Shown here: piece by piece, positions 58,729 to 64,000 of the stretch
Numbering within the stretch: the stretch's first letter is position 1
Layout of the letters: every line of letters starts with the position of its first letter
Source: Brevundimonas sp.
GTDB lineage: Bacteria > Pseudomonadota > Alphaproteobacteria > Caulobacterales > Caulobacteraceae
Assembly: GCA_027531145.1 (NCBI GenBank)
Contig: JAPZRF010000001.1
Location: 124,001 to 188,000 of the forward strand
DNA length: 64,000 nt
Direction: 5' to 3'
Translations under genes and position numbers: made by a program
Notes under the pieces: generated by a model
Database searches by the model: none
The model's input: only the letters and a program-made list of their open reading frames with translations
Told to the model about the DNA's origin: nothing

Positions 58729-59595
58729 ATGGCCCACGCCGCACCGAAGCACGATTACCACCTCGTCGACCCCTCGCCCTGGCCGCTCGTCGCCTCGATC
58801 GCGGTCACGGTGATGATGGTCGGGGCCGTGGTGTGGATGAAGGGCCTGTTCGGCCTGTCGGGCCCCGGCGTGTTCGCTGCCGGCCTGGCCGGGGTGCTCT
58901 ATTCGATGTTCGGCTGGTGGGCCGACGTGGTGAAGGAAGGCCGCCGCGGCGATCACACCCCGGTCGTGTCGATCGGCCTGCGCTATGGAATGGTGCTGTT
59001 CATCGCCTCCGAGGTGATGTTCTTCGCCGCCTTCTTCTGGATCTTCTTCGAGATGGCCCTGTTCGCCGAGGCTCGGGCCCTGATCCCCGAAGTCGGCAAC
59101 TGGGCGGACACGGCCAGATCCTGGTCGACCTGGCCGCCGCAGGGCGTCGAGACGCTGAATGCATGGCAGTTGCCGCTGCTTAACACCATCATCCTGCTGC
59201 TGTCGGGCACCACCGTGACCTGGGCTCACCACGCGCTACAGATCGGGGATCGCAAGGGTGCCCTCTGGGGGCTGATCCTGACCGTCGGCCTCGGCATCTT
59301 CTTCACCGCCGTGCAGGCCTATGAGTACTCCCACATCCTGCACGAGAACCTGTTCTTCAGCGACGAAGCGGCGAACTCGGGTCTCTACGGCTCTATCTTC
59401 TTCCTCGCCACCGGCTTCCACGGCTTCCACGTGCTCGTCGGCACCCTGTTCCTGACGGTCTGCCTGTTCCGCCTGCTGGCCGGCCACTTCAGCCCCGAGA
59501 AGCACTTCGGCTTCGAGGCCGCCGCCTGGTACTGGCACTTCGTGGATGTGGTCTGGCTGTTCCTGTTCGCCTTCGTCTACGTCGTCTTCGGGTGA
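58729..59595 (+). CDS. ctaE: Cytochrome c oxidase subunit III
   Basis: The 288-residue subunit III has seven membrane helices. It begins [20 protein letters not shown], has [20 protein letters not shown] with the lipid-binding Glu and [19 protein letters not shown] near residue 225, and ends [16 protein letters not shown]. It overlaps the SURF1 gene by four bases. Confidence 0.98.
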   Translation: MAHAAPKHDYHLVDPSPWPLVASIAVTVMMVGAVVWMKGLFGLSGPGVFAAGLAGVLYSMFGWWADVVKEGRRGDHTPVVSIGLRYGMVLFIASEVMFFAAFFWIFFEMALFAEARALIPEVGNWADTARSWSTWPPQGVETLNAWQLPLLNTIILLLSGTTVTWAHHALQIGDRKGALWGLILTVGLGIFFTAVQAYEYSHILHENLFFSDEAANSGLYGSIFFLATGFHGFHVLVGTLFLTVCLFRLLAGHFSPEKHFGFEAAAWYWHFVDVVWLFLFAFVYVVFG

Positions 59596-60389
59596 TCCCG
59601 GACACCAGCGACAGCATCCCGGCGGCGGGGGGCGAGAGATCGCCTCCCGCCGTCGCCGTTTCCGCCACCCCCCCCGGTGCCCCGCCTCGAGCCATGAAAC
59701 GCTTTCCCTGGATCCTGACGGCCCTTGCCGTGCCCGCCCTCGCCCTGCTGCTGACGCTCGGGACCTGGCAGCTGCAGCGCCTGAGCTGGAAGACCGCCCT
59801 GATCGACGCTGCCGGGGTCGCCGCCACCGCCCCGCCCGCGCCCCTGGCCGAGGTACTGGCAGCGCCAGCCCCGGAATTCCGCCGCGTCATCGTCGACTGC
59901 CCCGGCCTCGCCGCCGCCCCCACCATCGGCCTGCGCTCGATCCAGGACGGCACCGCCGGCGTGCGTCGCCAGGCCCTCTGCCCCCTGCCCGGCATCCCCC
60001 CGATCCTCGTCGACCTCGGCTTCGTCGCCCAGGACGCCCCGCCCCCGCCGCTGGCTCCGCCATCACCCGCTCCGGTCCGGGTCGAGGGGGTGCTGCGCGA
60101 CGGCGGCCGCCCGGGGGCCCTGACCCCGCCGCCGGCCGACGGTCTGTTCTATGGCCGCGATGTCCCGGCCATGGCTTCCGCCCTCGGCCATACCGGCCCG
60201 GTCCAGCCCCTGACCCTGTTCGCTACCTTGAGCGTCCGCCCGGACTGGCCCGCGCTGCAGCCCTCGGCCCCGCCACCGGCCTTCTCCAACAACCACCTCG
60301 GCTACGCCCTGACCTGGTACGGACTGGCGCTCGTGCTGACGGGCTTCTACATCGCGCTTGTCCGCCGCCGCCTGAAAGACCGACCCTGA
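59592..60389 (+). CDS. SURF1-family oxidase assembly protein
   Basis: SURF1 helps insert heme a3 into subunit I. The 265-residue protein has two membrane helices (about residues 40-58 and 240-258) around a periplasmic domain, with [20 protein letters not shown] and [20 protein letters not shown], both family signatures. GTG 59592 overlaps the ctaE stop as GTGA. ATG 59694 would remove a non-conserved 34-residue head and is a fair alternative. In many relatives a DUF983 gene lies between ctaE and SURF1; it is missing here. Confidence 0.93.
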   Translation: MIPDTSDSIPAAGGERSPPAVAVSATPPGAPPRAMKRFPWILTALAVPALALLLTLGTWQLQRLSWKTALIDAAGVAATAPPAPLAEVLAAPAPEFRRVIVDCPGLAAAPTIGLRSIQDGTAGVRRQALCPLPGIPPILVDLGFVAQDAPPPPLAPPSPAPVRVEGVLRDGGRPGALTPPPADGLFYGRDVPAMASALGHTGPVQPLTLFATLSVRPDWPALQPSAPPPAFSNNHLGYALTWYGLALVLTGFYIALVRRRLKDRP

Positions 60390-61657
60390 CCGCCTCCGTC
60401 CACACCCTCGGCAATGGCCTGCGCATCGTCGCCGACCCCATGCCCGGCCTGCAGACCTTCGCCCTGACCCTGGCCGTCGCCGGCGGAGCCCGCTTCGAGG
60501 ACCCCGCCCGTTCCGGTTGGTCGCACTTTCTCGAGCATCTGGTGTTCAAAGGTGCCGGGGCCATGTCCGCCCGCGACATCGTCGAGCGGATCGAGGGCGA
60601 GGGCGGCACGATCAACGCCGCCACCGGCTACGAGCGCACCAGCTTCGAGGTGCGCGCCCCCGCCTCCTGCCTGGCGCTGGCGGTGGAGGTCGTCGCCGAC
60701 CTGGTGCGCCGCCCGACGCTCGATCCTGCCGAGATCGCCCGCGAGAAGGATGTCGTGGCCCAGGAGATCGCCGAGGCCTTCGACACCCCGGACGACCATG
60801 TGTTCGAGATGGCCCAGGGCCGGGCCTTCGCCGGCCAGTCGCTGGGCCGGCCTATCCTCGGCACGGTCGAGAGCCTGGCCCCGGTCGATGCCGCGGGCCT
60901 GCGCGACTGGGCCGAGCGCCTCTATTCCCCCGACCGCATGGTTCTGGCGGTGTCCGGGGCCGTGGCGGAGACGGAACTGCTGCGTCTGGCCGAGGCGGCC
61001 TTCGGCGACGCTGCGCCGCGGCCGGCCACCAGCGCCTCTCCGGCCCGCTTTGACGGCGGCGCGGCGACCCTGTCGCGACGGATCGAGCAGGCCAATCTGG
61101 TTTTCCAGCTGCCCGCTGCCAATGCCCACGACCCGATCCTGCCGGCCCAGCGCCTGTTCGTCGAGGTCCTCGGCGGCGGCATGGCCTCGCGCCTGTTCCA
61201 AAGCGCGCGCGAGGAACGCGGCCTGGCCTACTCCATCGACGCCTATGGCGAGACCTACGAGGACGCCGGGGTGCTCGGCGTCTACGCCGGTGCCGCTGCC
61301 GAGCGGGCCGAGGAGCTGGCTGCCCTGTGCGCCGCCGAGATCTCCGCCCTGGCCGAGCACGGCCCCACCGACGCCGAACTGTCCCGCGCCAAGGCCGTAC
61401 TGGCTGCGGGCCTCTTCATGGCGGACGAGAGCCCCGCGGCCCGCGCCGGCCGGCTGGCGGCCCAGACCCTGATCTACGGCGCGCCGATCCCCACCCCTTC
61501 TGCCGAGGCCCGGCTGCGCGCCGCCTCCGCCGCCGAAGTGGCCGGGGCCGGCCGCCGGCTGCTGGTGCCCGGCCGCGCCGCCGCCGCCGTGCTCGGCCCC
61601 CGCCGCGCAGCCCCTGCGGGCCAGGCCTTCGTCGCCATGCTGTTCGCCGCCGCCTGA
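60386..61657 (+). CDS. M16-family zinc peptidase, apparent CTG start
   Basis: The peptidase of about 423 residues has the inverted zinc motif in SHFLEHLVFKGAGAMSARDI (HxxEH) with the downstream Glu in EIAEAFDTPDDHVFEMAQG, and the C-terminal RLFQSAREERGLAYSIDAYG. The first strand, [19 protein letters not shown], is conserved in the family and lies upstream of the first ATG (60440). No ATG, GTG or TTG is in frame nearby, so CTG 60386, which overlaps the SURF1 stop as CTGA, is the best start. Substrate unknown; processing-peptidase-like. Confidence 0.88.
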   Translation: MTASVHTLGNGLRIVADPMPGLQTFALTLAVAGGARFEDPARSGWSHFLEHLVFKGAGAMSARDIVERIEGEGGTINAATGYERTSFEVRAPASCLALAVEVVADLVRRPTLDPAEIAREKDVVAQEIAEAFDTPDDHVFEMAQGRAFAGQSLGRPILGTVESLAPVDAAGLRDWAERLYSPDRMVLAVSGAVAETELLRLAEAAFGDAAPRPATSASPARFDGGAATLSRRIEQANLVFQLPAANAHDPILPAQRLFVEVLGGGMASRLFQSAREERGLAYSIDAYGETYEDAGVLGVYAGAAAERAEELAALCAAEISALAEHGPTDAELSRAKAVLAAGLFMADESPAARAGRLAAQTLIYGAPIPTPSAEARLRAASAAEVAGAGRRLLVPGRAAAAVLGPRRAAPAGQAFVAMLFAAA

Positions 61658-61675
61658 GGCGGCTAGGCTCGCCCC

Positions 61676-62305
61676 ATGGCCCTTCTGGACTGGACGCCGG
61701 AGCCTGCAGGACCCCTCGTGAGCGGCGAGGGCGTGACGTTGCGTCCGCCGCGCCTGGCCGATCACGCGGCATGGGCCGAGCTGCGCGCCGCCTCACGCAG
61801 CTACCTGCAGCCGTGGGAGCCGGCCTGGCCCGAGGACGACCTGTCCCGCGCCGCCTTCCGCCGCCGCCTCGGCGTCTACGCCCGCGAGCTGGAGCTCCAG
61901 ACCGCCTTTCCCTTCTTCATCTTCGTCCGGACACCCGAGGGGCGGGAGGGGCCGCTGGCCGGGGCCGTGACCCTGTCGAACATCCGCCGCGGCATCGCCG
62001 AGACCGGCCAGCTGGGCTACTGGGTCGGCGAGTCCCGGGCCGGGCAGGGTCTGGCCACGGCGGCTGTGCGGGCCATCTGCGCCTTCGCCTTCGGCCAGCT
62101 GCGTCTGCACCGGATCGAGGCTGGCTGCCTTCCCTCCAACGCCCGCTCCCGCAGGGTGCTGGAGAAGGCGGGCTTCCGGCTGGAGGGCCGGGCCCGCGCT
62201 TATCTGAAAATTAACGGCGCCTGGGCAGATCATCTCCTGTTCGGCCTTGTGGAGGACGAGCACGCGGACGCCCTCGCGCGTCTGTCCGAAAGGGGCGTGG
62301 AGTGA
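61676..62305 (+). CDS. GNAT-family N-acetyltransferase, RimJ-like
   Basis: This 209-residue acetyltransferase has VTLRPPRLADHAAWAELRAA at the start, the acetyl-CoA loop LGYWVGESRAGQGLATAAVR, and HRIEAGCLPSNARSRRVLEK followed by AGFRLEGRARAYLKINGAWA, the RimJ/RimL pattern. RimJ acetylates the N-terminus of ribosomal protein S5, but this subfamily is broad. It lies 18 bases after the M16 gene and one base before the pdeA start, so it is probably co-transcribed. Confidence 0.9.
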   Translation: MALLDWTPEPAGPLVSGEGVTLRPPRLADHAAWAELRAASRSYLQPWEPAWPEDDLSRAAFRRRLGVYARELELQTAFPFFIFVRTPEGREGPLAGAVTLSNIRRGIAETGQLGYWVGESRAGQGLATAAVRAICAFAFGQLRLHRIEAGCLPSNARSRRVLEKAGFRLEGRARAYLKINGAWADHLLFGLVEDEHADALARLSERGVE

Positions 62306-62306
62306 C

Positions 62307-63974
62307 GTGACGGGCGGTTCGAGAGCCTCGATGTGGGACGCCGCCAGCGCCATCGAGGCCCTGGCGGCCGCCGACACTGCCCTGTGGATCTGGGATCCCG
62401 CCCACGACCGGCTGAAGCTCAGCGGGGCGTCGCGTCCCCTCGGCCTCAGCCCGCTGGCACCAGAGTGCTCCGCCGCGGCCTTCGTCGCCGTCACCCTGCC
62501 CCAGGACCGCAGCGCCGCCGAGTCCCTGCTCAAGCCCCAGGCCGAAGGTACACCGGTCAGCCAGCGCATCCGCATGCGGGGGGCCGAGACCGGCATCTGG
62601 CGCGGCGTCTGGCTGGAGGATGGCCTGCGCGCCGCCGGGGTGGTCTCGCTGGAGTCCGGCTTCGCCCCGGTCGACCGCGACCCCCTGACCGGCCTCCACG
62701 GTCGCCGCAGCTTCCTCGGCCGGGTCAGCGAGTGCATGACCCGACCGGGCGTCTATGACCTGGTGGTAGCCGACGTCGACCGCATGCGCCGCCTCAACGA
62801 GGCCCTGGGCCACGCCCGCGCCGATCTGGTGCTGTCGGCGCTGGGCTCGCGCCTGTCGGCCGCCTTCTCCGGCGACACGGTGCCGGCGCGGGTCGGCGAG
62901 GACGAGTTCGCCCTGCTGATCCCCGACGGCGGCTCGGGTGCCGTGCACCGCCTGCGCCAGGCGCTGGAGCAGCCCCTGTCGGTAGCCGGCTTCGACATCT
63001 ATCCGACCGTCTCCATCGGTGCCGTGCGCGCCGAGGGCGGCCCCGACGCCGCCGACCCGGCCGAGCTGCTGCGCCGCGCCGAGCTGGCGGTCGAACAGGC
63101 CAAGCGCGCCGGCCGCGGGGGCGTCGCCGCCTACGGCCGCGCTCTGGAGAGCGACAGCCTGTCCCGCCTCGCCCTCGAGGCGGACCTGCGCAACGCCTTC
63201 GTGCGCGGCGAGATCGAGCCCTTCTTCCAGCCGATCGTGAACCTGCTCACGGGAGCCGTGGCCGGCTTCGAGGCCCTCGCCCGCTGGCGCCACCCGCGCC
63301 GCGGCCTCGTGCCGCCGGACGAGTTCCTGACCCTGACGGCCGAGATGGGCCTGATGAACGACCTCGGCCTGCACATGATGCGGCGCTCGGCCCGGCAGTT
63401 GTCGGAGTGGATTCGCCGGCATCCGGACGCCGGGCGCCTGTTCTGCAGCGTCAACCTGTCGGTCGGCGAGATCGAGCGGCCGCATCTGGTCGAGGACGTG
63501 GCCGAGATCATCCGCGAGGCGCAGCTGCCGCCCGGGGCCCTCAAGCTCGAGGTCACCGAGGGGGACATCATGCGCGACACCGACCGCGCCGCCGAGGTGC
63601 TGGGCCGCCTCAAGGGCATCGGTGCCTCCCTCGCCCTCGACGACTTCGGCACCGGCTTCTCGTCCCTGTCCTATCTGGCGCGCCTGCCTTTCGACACGCT
63701 CAAGATCGACCGCTACTTCGTGCTGACCATGGACAAGGACGCCGGGTCCGAAAAGATCGTGCGCTCGGTCGTCAACCTCGGCCGCGACCTGTCGCTGGAG
63801 GTGGTGGCGGAGGGGGTGGAGAACGCCGACCTGGCGCGCCGCCTTCTGGAGACCAGCTGCCACTACGGCCAGGGCTTCGGCTACGCTCCCGCCCTGCCGG
63901 CCCAGGAGGCCGAGGTCTATCTCAACGAGTCGATGGCCGACGGGACCGCCCCGATCAAGGCCCGGTCGGCCTGA
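62307..63974 (+). CDS. pdeA: PdeA-type c-di-GMP phosphodiesterase (PAS-like, degenerate GGDEF, EAL)
   Basis: The 555-residue protein matches Caulobacter PdeA (CC3396) in order and length. It has a PAS-like N-terminus (residues 1-125, with ALWIWDPAHDRLKL), a GGDEF domain whose motif reads GEDEF (ARVGEDEFALLIP), and an EAL domain. The EAL domain is complete: GFEALARWRHP, CSVNLSVGEI, KLEVTEGDIM, LALDDFGTGFSSLSYLARLP, DTLKIDR and EVVAEGVEN. In Caulobacter the GEDEF domain binds GTP and activates the EAL domain (established). GTG 62307 has GGAG four bases upstream; ATG 62331 is the alternative. Confidence 0.92.
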   Translation: MTGGSRASMWDAASAIEALAAADTALWIWDPAHDRLKLSGASRPLGLSPLAPECSAAAFVAVTLPQDRSAAESLLKPQAEGTPVSQRIRMRGAETGIWRGVWLEDGLRAAGVVSLESGFAPVDRDPLTGLHGRRSFLGRVSECMTRPGVYDLVVADVDRMRRLNEALGHARADLVLSALGSRLSAAFSGDTVPARVGEDEFALLIPDGGSGAVHRLRQALEQPLSVAGFDIYPTVSIGAVRAEGGPDAADPAELLRRAELAVEQAKRAGRGGVAAYGRALESDSLSRLALEADLRNAFVRGEIEPFFQPIVNLLTGAVAGFEALARWRHPRRGLVPPDEFLTLTAEMGLMNDLGLHMMRRSARQLSEWIRRHPDAGRLFCSVNLSVGEIERPHLVEDVAEIIREAQLPPGALKLEVTEGDIMRDTDRAAEVLGRLKGIGASLALDDFGTGFSSLSYLARLPFDTLKIDRYFVLTMDKDAGSEKIVRSVVNLGRDLSLEVVAEGVENADLARRLLETSCHYGQGFGYAPALPAQEAEVYLNESMADGTAPIKARSA

Positions 63975-64000
63975 CGCCTGCCGTCAGAGCCTGATCGGTT

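Overview
The window is one continuous piece of a high-GC alphaproteobacterial chromosome, most likely Caulobacterales and possibly Brevundimonas or a close relative. This is inferred from gene content, not from a database search. The pointers are a PdeA-type GEDEF-EAL phosphodiesterase beside the cox cluster, an Ala/Lys/Pro-rich N-terminal extension on AtpD, a Gfo/Idh plus DegT gene pair of the kind that makes 2,3-diaminoglucose for lipid A, and very strong GC bias at third codon positions. Nearly everything is core metabolism. There is no integrase, transposase, phage structural gene or CRISPR array.

Layout. 1-5.0 kb: ubiE, phhB, an SDR gene, then a UDP-sugar oxidase/aminotransferase pair divergent from gmhB. 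5.4-12.2 kb: amt, an alpha/beta hydrolase, tsaD-gpsA-Rieske facing divergent hemC-hemD, and tRNA-Thr(CGT). 12.2-15.2 kb is the only clear accessory segment. It holds a YhaV-type RNase toxin coupled to a helix-turn-helix gene, a divergent PrlF-like antitoxin, a truncated hydrolase, a small membrane protein and a second decayed hydrolase fragment. 15.3-22.5 kb: metK behind an AT-rich palindrome, then the F1 ATP synthase operon atpHAGDC with an unrelated membrane-anchored gene wedged between atpD and atpC. 22.9-32.3 kb: SDR plus Rrf2 regulator, kup, rsmB, a phasin-like gene, a creatininase-family gene, nth, an ATP-grasp gene and adenosine kinase. 32.4-37.2 kb: an operon of a 38-residue membrane peptide, DUF2975, XRE and Smr, then rdgB-hemW and a DLH-family hydrolase. 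37.2-40.7 kb: sdhCDAB. 40.8-54 kb: a secreted protein of unknown function, HIT protein, tRNA-Gly(GCC), SDR, DUF1232, hslV, a frameshifted remnant, mmsA, a DegT aminotransferase, cysD-cysNC, tldD, and padR-DUF1700-GIN. 54.1-64 kb: aa3-type cytochrome oxidase genes ctaC-ctaD-ctaB-(small coxF-like)-ctaG-ctaE-SURF1, an M16 peptidase, a GNAT acetyltransferase and pdeA.

How the genes work together. Electrons enter the quinone pool through UbiE-made ubiquinone and SdhCDAB. They leave through the aa3 oxidase, whose heme pathway (hemC, hemD, ctaB) and copper and heme assembly factors (ctaG, SURF1) are also present. The proton gradient feeds AtpHAGDC. CysD/CysNC activate sulfate and MetK makes SAM for the many methyltransferases.

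The spaces between genes are crowded with repeats. One is a composite element (REP palindromes plus a TTCATCAC...GTGATGAA inverted repeat) present four times. The other is a small CCTCGGG-N5-CCCGAGG hairpin present at least five times. The most interesting items are the split, divergent PrlF/HTH/YhaV module, the gene inserted in the ATP synthase operon with 11-bp repeats at its ends, the 72-bp duplication that uncoupled phhB from its neighbour, an RsmB N-terminus apparently supplied by an inverted repeat, an M16 peptidase with no canonical start, and a well-supported 38-codon membrane peptide gene.
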